Source of the DNA: Pardosa pseudoannulata
Taxonomy: Eukaryota > Arthropoda > Arachnida > Araneae > Lycosidae
Assembly: GCA_032207245.1 (NCBI GenBank)
Contig: CM063503.1
Location: 54,739,517-54,803,516 of the forward strand
Direction of reading: 5' to 3'
DNA length: 64,000 nucleotides
Position 1 is the stretch's first letter; every line of letters starts with the position of its first letter. Of the stretch, positions 49,876-62,397 are shown one piece after another. The notes beneath the pieces are model-generated. The model worked only from the letters and a program-made list of their open reading frames with translations. It did no database searches and was not told the DNA's origin. The translations under genes were made by a program, and so were the position numbers.

Positions 49876-52800
49876 CTATGGTGGCCAAATACTTCTGGGA
49901 CTGAGAACATAAATTTAAAATTCTTGGGTTGCCTTTCTGTTCGTAGAGTATCTTAATGAGTATTTCATGAGATTTTACTGCAAGATTTCAGTTCCTAGCA
50001 TTTATATTTTACTTTGCCTTTTTAGTAAACTGTTAAGTAAATTATTTATATGTTGTTACAAAACAACAATCGATCATAATTTATGATGTGTTCTTTTGTG
50101 TCAAAATAAATATGTGACAAAATAACCAGTAGTAATTATTTAGTCATGCAAGATATTTTATTACTTTACAATCCAACTGCAAAATTTGTAATTTTTCTTT
50201 TCAAAAGTAATAAAAATTAGAAGGTTCATGGCAAGTCCACTTTCTAAAATATAACATTTAGTAAAATTTAGAGACAATAAAAGAGGGAAATAAAAGATTA
50301 AATGGATATTTTCAGTAATAACAATTCCTCTTTAAAGTGTGTAATAAATATTTCTTTTCAATTTGCAGGTAGTTACTGATAGGCTTCATCTTTTTATGTA
50401 GAAGTGAAAAATAATATGAAGGGTTTACCAAGCAGTCATTTAATGAGTCCAATTTTGACATTTCTTCATTTAATCTTTACATTAGTCAATTAATTTTTGA
50501 AATGTGAATTTTTAGAATGGATTGGTGTCACAAATTATATATTTACATATAGTGATACGTTAAAGTCTAAATCTAAAATTAGACTTCATCTGAAAAAATA
50601 TTGGCTACATAACATTTAACCTGAATATTTTATAGATTTACATGCGGTTTAAACTTTAGTAAACTAAAGAAAGTTTATAGAAGAAACACATTTTCAAAAT
50701 TTAAAAAGAATTATCATCAATTATAACTGACCAGTTCAAATAAATAATTATTGAAGGGAACAAATAAATATTTCATATATATTAGGTGCAAGAGATAGCA
50801 ATTTTTATTTATATAACGTTTCCTAATACATAATAACAATCATTATTGTTTAAGCTTTATGAATTAATACTTTTACTTTACAATCGAAAAATCCTTTTCT
50901 TCAAACCTACTATTTCCCAAGTCATCCAATTTTTTTTCAACAAGAACACCTCGTGCTTAAATCAGAATCTTAAATATAATCCAAAATAATTGTTTCTTTA
51001 CCATAGCACATTCTTTTACTTTAACTGTAAGTTGCTACAAAATATATGTTATTTTATTACCAAATAATTTATTTGTTGTCGAAGTCCATTGTGTTTTAAA
51101 CGTATTCTATATTTTCGGCCAGAGAGATTTATTTTAGATTTTTTAAGACTTAGTATTTATCTTTGTTTCAGATTTACTAAAATCATAATTTATTACTGTT
51201 AATTTTGTACTATAACTAAAACTCCAGTTTTACTACAAATTTATTCGAAACTGGTGACGGGAGAATTTTTCTTGCCAGCCATTATGTCTAGTTAATTCAG
51301 TGTACCTGAATCCCCTGACGAATAAATCAAACGGGTCTTGCGAAACATAAAAAGCAATGACTTTTCTTCGATGCTATTCCAGCTCTTCTTCAGCAAAGCG
51401 TTCCAGTGATTTCTTATGTAATACATCCGAGATCAGTAACTACGTTGCTCGCAGTGATAATAAAATATCCTCCATAACAGACAACAAAATAAAAACAGGT
51501 TAGAGAAAACTTCTGGAGCATGGAATCGCAGTGCGATAAAGACCAAGTGGCTGCCACCTTAGAAATCGCAAGGAATTGCTTTGGGTTTTTATCTCGACTC
51601 GATAAACAACATGAACATGATTTTCCCCCTACACAGCAATCAGGGGGAGATAAATTTGCCTCGTTTCGTTGGCTGGTCTCTTCCCATCTTTCCATACGGA
51701 ATCATCTTATCTACAATTCGGTGCGATGGTGAAAAATGGATAGACAAGATTAGTTTAATATTTTTGGTATCGGAGCCACTTAGAACTCAACCAGATGCAC
51801 ATATTCCTTTTACGGGTTTCATATAAAACTAAATTCATATTCTATTTATTCCAAAAACTAATTTTTGCTATTTATTAAAAGATCTAATATTTTTTTATAA
51901 TTAAAATATACTAGAAATAAATCCGACATATTAAAACTTCCATCTATTAATAGTGCATTTTCAAGTTTTATTTTTTTTATCATTTAGAAAATTGTATGTT
52001 TTGCTAACGTCGAAGTACAGTAAATTCAAAATTCAAAATATTCAAAAGTTTTCAGACATTTAAATCAGTCATATTATGTTCACTGTTTGTAAACATAATA
52101 TTTTTATTAAATTTAACTCTGAATTAAAACTGTAATTTCTTTCAGTAAAATAAAAATGTGTAACATATTAAAAACATGCGAAAATACAAGGGGAAATTTT
52201 TTACATCAGTAAAATTTATTACTCTTATAAAGAAATGAAATATATTTAACTGGGGTTACAGTTTATCCTTTAAAACTTACTAGAATATTGTACAAGCCCT
52301 AACTGCGACTTTAAATATTAACTAAAATATTTATTAAAATATTATAGACAGCTTTAAATAATCTACTTTCTAAGATTTTTATCAGTTTTACGAATAATTG
52401 GAGAATTCTGTGCTTAAAACTTCTTTATTAAAATATTTAAGTAAAAAAGTCATAGTTTTAAACACTATAACGCACACCCATACATAAAAATATTTTTATT
52501 TTTTAGGTTGAAAAGGTTTTAAATTATTGGAAGAAAAAGTTTACATTATTTATTCTAAAATCAAAATGAAATATCTGTTCAAATTTGCCTAAGATACACA
52601 TAGTAGATTAAAATATATCCTGTTAAATGTTTTGATTGTTGTTCGTTGATTAAAATTCGTTATTAAAATAGTTTAATTTTTTATATTAGCTAAATTATAG
52701 AGGTATATATTTTTTTACAATTTCTTATATAACTTTATATATCAATTTCACTAAAACACAAAAAGAAATATCTTACACCAATGCTCCGAAAAAGTATGTG

Positions 52801-54240
52801 ATAATTCTACCACTAATCCCTATTTTTACTTATTTAGGTGGGGAATGTCAGCAAAAGAATCTTTAAGCTTACTTCTGGATTCGGAGGAAAATAACGATAC
52901 CAATTATGATTAAGGTTTAACAGTTTTACGGACATGGAATTTCGTTATTTTATTTTTGGTTACATGGAAGCAAACACAAAAGCCACTGTAGAACTTTTAA
53001 TTATTTTCTAAATACATTTAATTCAGATTATGTATTCAAGTACAGAATTCCAATAGAAATTTATTATTGAAGTGATGATTACAGTTGCTGACGTGACTGG
53101 TGTTGAATGTATACAAATTACTTATTTAAGCTAAAAAAATTACGTAGTTGCCTACTTTTAAAACGAAAATTTCTTTTAAATTAATGTTTATTTCTATTTT
53201 TGACCTAACATCAAACATTGATTTCTAAGCCACCTGTCTCAGTTTAAATTTTTTTCACTTTTTTAAAATTCCAGGTATTATAATATCTGATTACATATTT
53301 TTGAAACAGACAGTTGCAAACTGCTACTGTAAATGCAGTTTGTTTTTTAGACTGAAATTATACGTAATATGAGCCCAACAACGGTACATACCTTGAATTT
53401 AGAATGTTAAATAACAAGTGGTGAATTGTTTAAATTGCATAAAAATAATTTTATTTCAGTAAATACTTGGAAAGTATCAGGTTTACAAATTTTGTGTTTT
53501 GTCGCAGCACACATAACAAAGAATAGTTACTAACGATGCGAGAGAGTGTAAAGATAATAAAAGCTGTTCATTCAAAGGTGGAAACCAATTTATATCAAGA
53601 ATATTTAAAAGAGGAAGAAGAGGAGAAAAACTACTACTTAACACAATCAAAAATACAAAACTGTAACATCCTTCGGGCAATCGTATTTGATTTATGCCCA
53701 AAAGCTTTAATATCTATTATAATGAAATTTTTCTATACAAAGTGCTAATTGCAATAGAAAAGGAATGCTCACTTCTAGATGTTGCAACAGCCCTAAGTGT
53801 AAAATTTTCCCATTCTCAGCCATAGCTGCTTAAAACCTTGCGTAGTTGGTAGCGAGTGTAGGTAACTTCAATTCAAAATATAAAACTAACGTCTAGTCAT
53901 TTTTGAATTAGGCCGGAAAGTACGTACTTCAAGTCAAAAAATACACTGTTTATTGGAATATAAATCTACAATAGTCAGAAATGAAATCTTTGGCGATAAA
54001 TATTTTAGACTAATTAGAAATACCCTTGTTATGGAAGTCTTTGATCCTGCGACAATTGTAAACTGCCAAAAGACTGATACACAATTGATAAGTATGAAAG
54101 CTATATGAATTATACTAAGAACACTTAGGTGTTGAAAAGGTCAAGTGGAATTTAGTTACGGCACTTACTTCTAAAGAATATGTTGGAGCTAGGATGCGTC
54201 ACTTAAAACCATCCAATTAGTCATGATTTGGCTACCCCTG
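49876..54240. mobile_element. Possible hAT-like element defined by its ends
   Basis: CTATGGTGGCCAAAT at 49876-49890 and the complement of CAGGGGTAGCCAAAT at 54226-54240 face each other and match at 12 of 15 positions. CAGGGGTNGCCAAA is a common hAT terminal pattern. The flanking 8-mers ATCTAAAT and GTCTAGCA agree only partly. The interior (about 4.3 kb) shows no recognisable hAT transposase. A less AT-rich patch at 51240-51830 has frames on both strands (51520-51732 plus, 51414-51695 minus) of unknown nature. The two ends may belong to different elements. Confidence 0.25.
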
Positions 54241-55020
54241 GTCTAGCATGTGAGAGAAATTAAAGTATTTAATTAGCAATAATTTATGGTTATGTAGTAT
54301 AAAGAATACTGATAAAGCTGGATGCTTAACTGGATGCAGAAAAATTTATTCTGTATGATAGTATGGAACTTATATTGTTATTAATATAATTTTACTAATG
54401 TATGCATTCGTAAAATATCTTAGTGGATGAATTAAATTTCAATATGAGTTAGAGTAGTAAATATTGTTTAATAGTTATTATGGATATTAACTTTTCAAGT
54501 ACGAAAATTAACCATGGTACAAAAATATATAAATGGCAAAAATTTTATATATCAGATAACAAATCCTTAAGGAACATAGCCTCTTGTCCCTCTCATCCTC
54601 TGTTTATCAATTTCGTTTTGGTTATGACAATATAGCTTGAAAAGAAAAGAATATATCTAAATTGTTTCATATTAAATAAAATTATTTTATACACTGTAAT
54701 GGAAATTTGTAAATTAGTCGTTTTGAATAATGACGATAACTTTTAATAATACTTAACATGAATGCATTTGTTGTAAATTATAAATGAGTATTTTCGAAGA
54801 TACTGGAGTAAGTATATGACAAATTTAAGATTCAATATTGTGCGTAAAAATTAATAATTTGGTACTTAACATTTCAGTGTCAAAACATATAATGTTTCGA
54901 AATGTGAGAAAATTTTAACAAGTAATTTTATTTGTAATCAAAAACAGAATGCATAACCACAGTTTTATTAGTTCATATATGTTTTAAGTATTTTAAGTAA
55001 GAGAAAAAAAATTAAATTGA
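54241..55020. other. AT-rich intergenic DNA, nothing recognised
   Basis: No supported feature. Confidence 0.4.
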
Positions 55021-55560
55021 AGTTTTCTTTAACACCTAACTGGAGGTGCTGGTCTATCAGAAAAAACGAGTCAACAAGTTTTCTTTTTAGCCAGAGAACT
55101 ACTTGTTGTTTTTATATGCCACTTGGTCAAACCAAGCACGATTGGGCCATACTCTACTCGTATTAAGACAATGAGGTACGTCTTCCGTTTTAACGAGCAC
55201 TTCAAGTGTGAAAGTACGACTTCTTGCTCAAGTGGGTCTTTTTAATATAGAAGTAGGGACCAAGCAGAAGACCTATAGGCTTGGCATGCCATCCCAGAGT
55301 TATTGATAGAGAATTTGGAGGACATTGTGACCATGAACAAATTTCACGTGGCCCTGTAACCTGTAACGAACACGGCGGATTTTAGACCTGCTCGGACTCC
55401 GAACACGCAACTCTCCATTTCCGAGAGCGTTGCCTTTGTCGCGAACTCGAAATTGATTAGGCTTTTTTTAGTTTTCCGCGATTGGCAACATAGAAAGAAC
55501 TGGAGTTGAAAACAAAATGGAACGGAGTTTGTCGATGTCGAATACAACTATTTTTGAAGA
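55021..55560 (-). other. CpG-rich island with a short frame, unknown
   Basis: CpG dinucleotides are frequent here (CGCGAACTCG, CACGGCGG, CCGAGAGCG), unlike the rest of the window. On the minus strand an ATG in good context opens MESCVFGVRAGLKSAVFVTG (from about 55427), followed after a few codons by a possible donor (ACAG then GTTACA). A longer frame (55344-55547) extends upstream of that ATG. No family is recognised. It may be a promoter/first-exon region or a remnant of a GC-richer transposon. Confidence 0.25.
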
Positions 55561-55608
55561 ATAAAAGCCTTAAGTATCGAAATTGACACCACCTTCTGGT
55601 TTTAGACT

Positions 55609-55719
<111 letters not shown>

Positions 55720-56938
55720 ATACGTCCTGTGAATAAACTCTACAAAAAGCTCTCCCGGAGATTGTTTCATTTAGAGACTAGAACAGACTTTGCTGACTGA
55801 GCTACCTCGGCTAACTACTTCTTGTGATCTTCTTGTCACTGAATGTTAATGTGTAATAGGTTTCTCTTAGGCTAGTAGAATCTAATTTCATAATGGAAAA
55901 TATTTTCAAGTACTACATATCTTCTCAAAGGGCACTCTTTCGATAAATTTTCCAGTTACATGACTATAGTTTTTCAGTCCAATAATCTCAGGTGTCTTTA
56001 AAACTCAAATATTTTACCGAAAAAACGATAAAGAATAATAAATAACTAAGAGTAGACAAAACTTTTGTCCATGTATTTTATACCTTCTATAGTATTTTAT
56101 TCTAAAATAAAATGCCACAGCTCCTAGATGATCCAATAATTTTAGTACGACGCATCGTATCCTTTATCTTAATTTTATTTAATTTTTAAAATTCCTTGTG
56201 AACCTTTCAGTCTCTACAGCATGGTCCTAAAAGTCATAAATCATGCTGTAAGTAGAGTATTTGAGGATAAAATTCATTTTCTTGTATTTTATTTTAACAA
56301 GAATGACAGTTAATGTATTTTGCATAACACATTGTTAAGCTTAAATAAAAAAAATATTCAATAAGATTTTTTGCCTTGTTAAAACTGTGGGTGCCAGTTA
56401 GTGCTTGAAAACGTTTAATAAATTTTGATAAAACAATGCACAATATTAGAGATAGTATTCCTCTAAAATATAATTATTGCAGTAATGTACAATTCTCTAC
56501 AATATACGACGCATATTTGATATTTTTGTATGCTAGTTAGGATAAAATTATATATATAAAATGCTATTAATTTAGCTTGTTTACTATTCATTTATAATTT
56601 TATCAAAATGATAATTCTTACATTATCGGGTAACCAATTATCTCAACAAAGTGTCCATTCAACGTACTTGGGGATACTTAAAAAACATTTTGATAGTAAA
56701 ATTCTTACATGGCGAATATTAACTTTTAATGTGGTTATTTGTAATGCAGCATGGATTACTATTTGTTTCAATAACAAATAAATATAGAAAAATGCTACAT
56801 TATTTAGATAACGGTCTTAGAATAAGAAGAATTTAGTATTTTGTGCAAGTTTATTGTATTCAAATCTATTTTTGAAAATGTCTTTATAAAAAAATCTAGA
56901 CTAAAACCCTGATATGTTAATGTGGTTGCACTGATTAT
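55720..56938. other. AT-rich intergenic DNA, nothing recognised
   Basis: No supported feature. Confidence 0.4.
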
Positions 56939-57330
56939 TGCAAGACTGTTTCTGAAATTATACCTGCAGTAAAGAAATTGGATGGCAATATAGGAAATGT
57001 TAATTAAAAATTTACTTGTGTAATTGCAAATAACATTGCAAGATTGTTTCTGAAATTATATCTGCAGTAAAGAAATTGGATGGTAATATAGGAAATGTGA
57101 ATAAAAAATTTACTTGTGTAATTGCAAATAACATTGCAAAACTTTCTGAAATTATACCTGCAGTAAAGAAATTGGATGGCAATATAGGAAATGTTAATCA
57201 AAAATTTACTTGTGTAATTGCAAATAACATTGCAAGACTATTTCTGAAATTATACCTGCAGTAAAGAAATTGGATGGCAATATAGGAAATGTTAATCAAA
57301 AATTTACTTGTGTAATTGCAAATAGCACGT
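56939..57330. repeat. 96-98-bp tandem repeat, about four units
   Basis: TCTGAAATTATA(C/T)CTGCAGTAAAGAAATTGGATGG starts units near 56951, 57049, 57145 and 57243. Three intervals are 98, 96 and 98, so only one junction keeps reading frame. There the plus strand reads a helical 32-residue repeat containing SEIIPAVKKLDGNIGNVN. It may come from a coding repeat (coiled-coil type) now out of frame. Confidence 0.88.
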
Positions 57331-57569
57331 ATTAAAGAAGAAATGTCCCTTTAAGAAATGGAAGAAGGTAACAGTATACTTCTTGCAATAGATCTTTAAA
57401 TTAAACCATTCCTTAACGACAAATTACTCTTAATCACTGAAGAAAAGTATTTAAAGGTTTTTACGATCCATAAATTTGAAGATGTCCTAAATTTATCACA
57501 CCGTAAGAATTAAATCTGATTTTCCGTAGTCCCATTTCGTTATTCTACAGTAAAAATAGCAAAGGTTTT

Positions 57570-58060
57570 CCTTCGTTCGGGATATTAAATGCAAGATAAA
57601 TCTGTACCGATACTATGGATTTTTCGGGAGACAAAGATCTTCGCAATCGTGATCTCGTTATCGAAGTCTGCTGACTGTAGAAAAACAAACCATGATAAAA
57701 AGTTTCAAATTAAAGAAAAGTACTCCAATACTGCCTACAATAGCTCTGTTTAGATGTTTGTTGAGAAAGGTAGTACTTCAAATATTTCCGAAGGAGGAAA
57801 TGTAATCCAATGCTCTGCTAAATAATCTAATAAGGATCTAGACACATTTATACTTTGAAACGAGATCATTTTTTCTCTTTCCAATTGTTTGAAGTGAACT
57901 TCACTCTTTAATTACTAAATGCGATTGTACAACTAGACTATATGGCAAGAGATCGAAATTTATATAAAAGGAACATAACATAATTTGTGTTAGCTTTAAA
58001 AATTTATACGAAGATTAGGTTTATGTTATTTATTACTACAGTTACATGATGTAATTATGT
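57570..58060. repeat. Diverged repeat, copy 1 of 3
   Basis: Shared with 59340-59660 (right half) and 59668-60140 (whole). Diagnostic strings are GATCTCGTTA, AAGTCTGCTGA, CTCTGTTTAGATGTTTGTTGA and GAACTTCACTCTTTA. Strongly diverged, old. Confidence 0.65.
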
Positions 58061-58395
58061 TACTTTAACTTTGTGCATTCGTATGTTACGATGTAGTAGT
58101 CATCCTTTCAGACACCTTAAGTAAAAAGCCCTGTAATTGTTTGCTAACTAATATTTAATGCTTTGTGTCTGGAAATTTTGTACGTTTTAAAACATTTTGA
58201 AACATTGAAACTTGATATGAAAATTAATTTTTTATTCTTTTTAAGACAGAAATTTTTTTATTATATATATTTAGTAGTTAAGGAAAATTTTACAAGGGTT
58301 ATTAGGAATGTTTTTCAAATTTTTTAGTTTCGTATTGCATTTTCTGTCTGTTTTCTTTTTTTATGAAATTTCAACTCTTAATTTTTAGGAGTTAA

Positions 58396-58397
<2 letters not shown>

Positions 58398-58454
<57 letters not shown>
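58398..58454. repeat. (TA)n microsatellite
   Basis: Pure alternating TA. Confidence 0.95.
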
Positions 58455-58455
<1 letters not shown>

Positions 58456-58508
58456 CACATTTCGAGTTCAAATCCACTACTGGAATATAGGTGATTGTAT
58501 TATAAGAA

Positions 58509-59240
58509 GGGTGATTAAAAAGTAATTTTAATTGTAATTTTATACAAGGCCGACATTTCTCGAATTTCATCTGCTATAGAGAGACTAGTAGTGTGCTGTA
58601 GTTTTAACACATGGATTGGTTTGGAGCGTTACCGTCTACTTTTCGTCCCCACGATATTTGAATTACATGTAAGTGAGTTTTAGCCACCCGCCACTTACAG
58701 CGGTAGTTGTAAAGTTGACTCAAATAGCGATTAGTTTGAAAAACTAATCTCCCGAAATAATCCAGTCGGTTATTTAATGTCAGTGAGTGAAAAGTGTAAC
58801 TGCTGAAATTTCCCGGCAGCTGATAGAGGTGTTCGGAGAAACTGTAATGTCTGATCAACATGTTGAAGTTTGGTGTAGAAAGTTTACGGCTGGTATACAA
58901 ATGATTCTAGACAACCATCTATGGGTTATCCTTTAACCTCTCAAGAACCGAGACCTCGTTTTCAGGCTGCTGTCTCTTTCCTTACTTGAAGGGGCTCCTA
59001 GAAGGTGGACAATTAACTTCAAACAAGAGGTGAAAGAATTTACGAAATTTAAAAAAAGAGGATAATTTAGCAGGACTATTATGGATATTCACTTATATCA
59101 ACTAATAATAGAATACATACAATCAACTCTGTTAAAGCAAGTCAGTAAAGCAAGGGCGAAATTCGAAGTTGAAGGATGTATTGATTTTTACTAATTCCAT
59201 TGGAGAAAAAACTTTGAGCCAATGAATTACTTTTTCCCAG
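58509..59240 (+). mobile_element. Internally deleted mariner-like element
   Basis: Inverted ends share AAAAAGTAATT (58517-58527; complement at 59225-59235), as in many mariner termini. Inside, 58802-58925 encodes the second part of a mariner-type DNA-binding HTH domain. Further on, LLEGAPRRWTINFKQEVKEF (about 58983-59045) resembles the late LK-x-GRRF-x-EEVK region of mariner transposases. The DD(D/E) catalytic middle is missing, giving about 730 bp instead of about 1.3 kb. The first 30 bases of a stretch at 58612 (GGTTTGGAGCG...GTCTACTTTT) resemble the tail of the SINE family of this window. Confidence 0.55.
58802..58925 (+). pseudogene. Mariner-type transposase HTH remnant
   Basis: The frame reads AEISRQLIEVFGETVMSDQH then VEVWCRKFTAG. 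This matches the conserved mariner/SETMAR pattern I-x-RQ-x2-EV-[FY]-G-x3-MS-x6-W-x2-[RK]-F-x-x-G. It stops soon after, in LWVIL-stop. The upstream part of the domain is out of frame or missing. No functional transposase can be made. Confidence 0.65.
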
Positions 59241-59339
59241 AAAGCTTTAGGAGACCACAAAATCAGCTTTAGTACCTACATGAGGTTTACGGGTCACCAT
59301 TTGCATACCACTACTTTACATATGTGTTGAGAAAGCTAA

Positions 59340-60140
59340 TTGATGTTATAGAATGGTGGAATTTAAAGTATCTTCTGAGAAAGAAATGTAATTCAATGTT
59401 ATGCTAACAATAACTTAATATTGACCTAGATACATTTTATAGTTGGAAATCGGATGAGTTTTCTTTCCAATTATTTGAGAGGAACTTCACTCTTTACTTG
59501 CTGATTGCATTTGTACTCGTAGAACTAGACTATATCTTGAAGATCAGCATTCATGTAAAAAGATAATATTATTTGAATTTGCTTTAAAATGTTTACACAA
59601 ATTATATTTACTTTATTCCTTACTATGATGAGATAATTTCATTAATTACGTCATTTTAAATATTATTTCAGAGCATATTAGAAGCAAAATAAATCTGCAC
59701 ACATGCTAAGGATTTTTTTTTCTGGAGGCATAGATCTTTGCAATCATGATCTCGTTAGCAAAGTCTGCTGAGTGGAGAAAAATAATGACATACAGAATCA
59801 CAAATTAGAGAAGAATACTCCATTGCTGCCAACAATAACTCTGTTTAGATGTTTGTTGATAAAGATGGAACTTTAAGTATCTTCAAAAGAAGAATGTATT
59901 TCAGTATTCTGTTAACTCTAGTAAACTCTACACATATTTATATTTCAAAAAGTATTTTAATTTATTTTTCTCCAAAATTCTTTGTACATAACTGCATTTC
60001 TTAATAACTAAATTTACATAATTGTATATTTACACTATTTAATAAAAATGAACTATATATTGAAAAAATGAAAATTTAAATTAGCTTTGAAATTTTTTGT
60101 AAGTGCTAGTTAATATTTTTCTTTCTGCAGAGTCATCATA
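59340..60140. repeat. Diverged repeat, copies 2 (partial) and 3
   Basis: 59340-59660 matches the right half of copy 1, and 59668-60140 matches all of it, in the same orientation. The mariner remnant lies between copies 1 and 2. Confidence 0.62.
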
Positions 60141-60286
60141 TAATTAATATTAAATTTCATTTCTGATCGCATTTTCTTTATTGTTGTGTAATTGTATTGA
60201 AAAATCTTATGAGCAGAAAACTTAAAGAATGAGAAGTAAATAAGTTTATTTTTAATAAATAATGATGCATAAAGAAGCTTAGCCAA

Positions 60287-60365
60287 CTAGCTCATTGGCC
60301 GAATGATCAGAGCACGCGATCCAGACCCGGAGATTGTGGGTTCGATGCTTGACATGGCAGTTTAT
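60287..60365 (+). mobile_element. tRNA-like SINE head
   Basis: ATTGGCCGAATGATCAGAGC (box A region) and GTGGGTTCGATGC (box B) lie about 35 bases apart, as in a tRNA. Acceptor stem pairing is poor, so this is not a functional tRNA. The head resembles that of the SINE family at 8415, but the body does not follow. Confidence 0.45.
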
Positions 60366-60392
60366 CCAAAGTACGGACTTTTAATCTAAAAA

Positions 60393-60603
60393 TGTTATTT
60401 ATTGTTTCCTTATGTTCTTGAATATTCTAGATCTTTCTTTAATATGTAAATTAGTTATTTCTCGAATATTCTGTTCGGGTATAAAAGCTGATACCCACTA
60501 GTTGTAGGCAACTTCTCGGTCTTGTAAAGTTGCGAGTTGCTACTTAGCTTCAATAAATTCTTCTGTTACGTTAAACGGTGTGTTCATTCGAATCTTCGTG
60601 ACA
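60393..60603 (+). mobile_element. Short LTR-like promoter (solo-LTR candidate)
   Basis: A compact U3-R-U5-like order: two heat-shock elements, TATAAAAG (60480-60487), AATAAA (60552-60557) and an end in TTCGTGACA (CA at 60602-60603). A TATA box followed by AATAAA within about 70 bases is typical of small LTRs and atypical of genes. The left border (TGTTATTT at 60393) is a guess and no target duplication could be fixed. A cellular promoter is the alternative. Confidence 0.42.
60415..60487 (+). promoter_or_regulatory. Two heat-shock elements plus TATA box
   Basis: TTCttGAAtaTTCtaGA (60415-60431) has four alternating HSF units (the last incomplete). TTCtcGAAtaTTC (60459-60471) has three. TATAAAAG begins 9 bases after the second. 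The direction is rightwards. Confidence 0.58.
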
Positions 60604-62397
60604 ATATTATACCAGTGAATAGAATTATCACCACATTCTACAGTAGAATCATTATTATTAGTACCTTTAACTACATTTTATAGAAGAAATAATGGAATAT
60701 TTTGAATAAACTACTGGTGTATTGGAAGATTCATTTTTCATTTGACACTTATCAGGTTTTTAATTTATATAATAAATGCTATCATTAATTAATAAGATTT
60801 GCAATATAGAATACACAGTTCCGAAACAAACAGTAATTTTTAAGAAAATAATAGGTATTTTAATTATTTTTATTTTTTTTTCATTTCATTTTCTGTTAAT
60901 TGTTACGGCATAAATTAAGTTTTACTCTGAGGTCTAAATATTGTTTTATTATTAAAAATGGGCATACACTCTATAAAATTTTATGCAAAATTAGATTCTA
61001 AACATAAATGAATTGTAAAAGAAAATTATACATTGGAGATATTATTGATTATGCCAGAAGTGGGGAGAATTTTTACCAATGGAGGCCTCATTTTAATTAG
61101 GCAATATTGGAGGAGGCTGCATCAAGTTTATACTCATTAATGCGAATTTCGGGAAAATTTGTATAGGTTATGTATAGTTAGTTTCATCAATTTGTTCAAT
61201 TATATAATAATAATAATAAGATAAAATGTTAAGCCATTTATTATTAAATATAAAATGTTTCAATAAGAAAATTTTTTAATCTGAAAATGGTAATAATTTG
61301 TTATATTATTAATGTTAAATTTCTTTTAATCGAAATTCTACTACGTAAATACCACTTCAAGCAAAGCAAATAAAGCATTTTTAAATAACGTTATTGCATT
61401 TTAAAGAAATACAAATAAATAATATTTAGTAGTAAAGTAACAGAGCAACAATATAATTTTTTTTTAATTTTCAAATTGTTGTAATTAACATAATTAAATA
61501 TTAATCAATACAATAGCTGGCTTTTATGATTGTAGCACAAGAAAATCCCATGAGGGCTGCATGCGTATTTAAGACCATTCGTTCCTCACTTTTAATGTAA
61601 AATATAAGGCTATACCCATTTATATAAATTTTGATACGAGTCACATGAACATTTTAATGACTCACGAACAAAATAAAGAAAAAAAAATATCTGAAGATAA
61701 CTTTTAAGAAATGAATAATTTATGACACTATTAACAATTCTTATAATGAAAGCAAGAGCCTTGTGAGTTAGAGATACAGAAAGGATATGAGATATTGAGA
61801 GTTACAATTTAAAACACATCAAAAGGAGTACCTTTTACCTAAGGGTTATAAAGACGTAAGGCTTAATCACAAGGGGGAGTAATGATAATGTTAAGCATTA
61901 CAACCATCCCGTGATAATGATCCCATTTCTTAAATATCTTTCCTCTTCGAAAAAGTAAAGCAATCCACTCAGATTACTGCTATTCATTTTTAAAACTTAC
62001 TAAAGATCTTATAATAAGGACGGAGCACGCTTTTAATTTTTAATTATTTCTGTTGTATAATATTTTCACTGGTTATTAATAAATGCTCAAATGAAAGAAC
62101 TGAAATTAGTTTTTGAAAAGTTAAAAATTATGCTATTTAATTGTGTGTTAAAACATTCTACTTTGATGTATGTCATTATAAAAAGATTAGAATCTTTGTG
62201 CTGCAAGACTACATATTTTTCAGATTAAGATTTCTCCAGAAAATCGATAACAGGTCTTCATTCAAATATATATGGTAATTATAGTTGTTAAAATATGTAC
62301 TGGTAAACTGCATGTAAGTTAAAACTTTTTATTCCATGACAATTAAAAGGAATAATATACAAAATATAATTTAAGTTTACCATATATATGTAGATAA
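60604..62397. other. AT-rich intergenic DNA, nothing recognised
   Basis: A less AT-rich patch at 61020-61130 and another at 61740-61930 have no frame or motif. Confidence 0.4.

Noticed and set aside
53483..53748. Overlapping frames on both strands
   Set aside because: Glu-rich by composition on one strand and Leu/Ser-rich on the other; no motif and no splice signals.
60287..60365. Functional tRNA gene
   Set aside because: Boxes A and B are present but the acceptor and D arms do not pair properly; treated as a SINE head.
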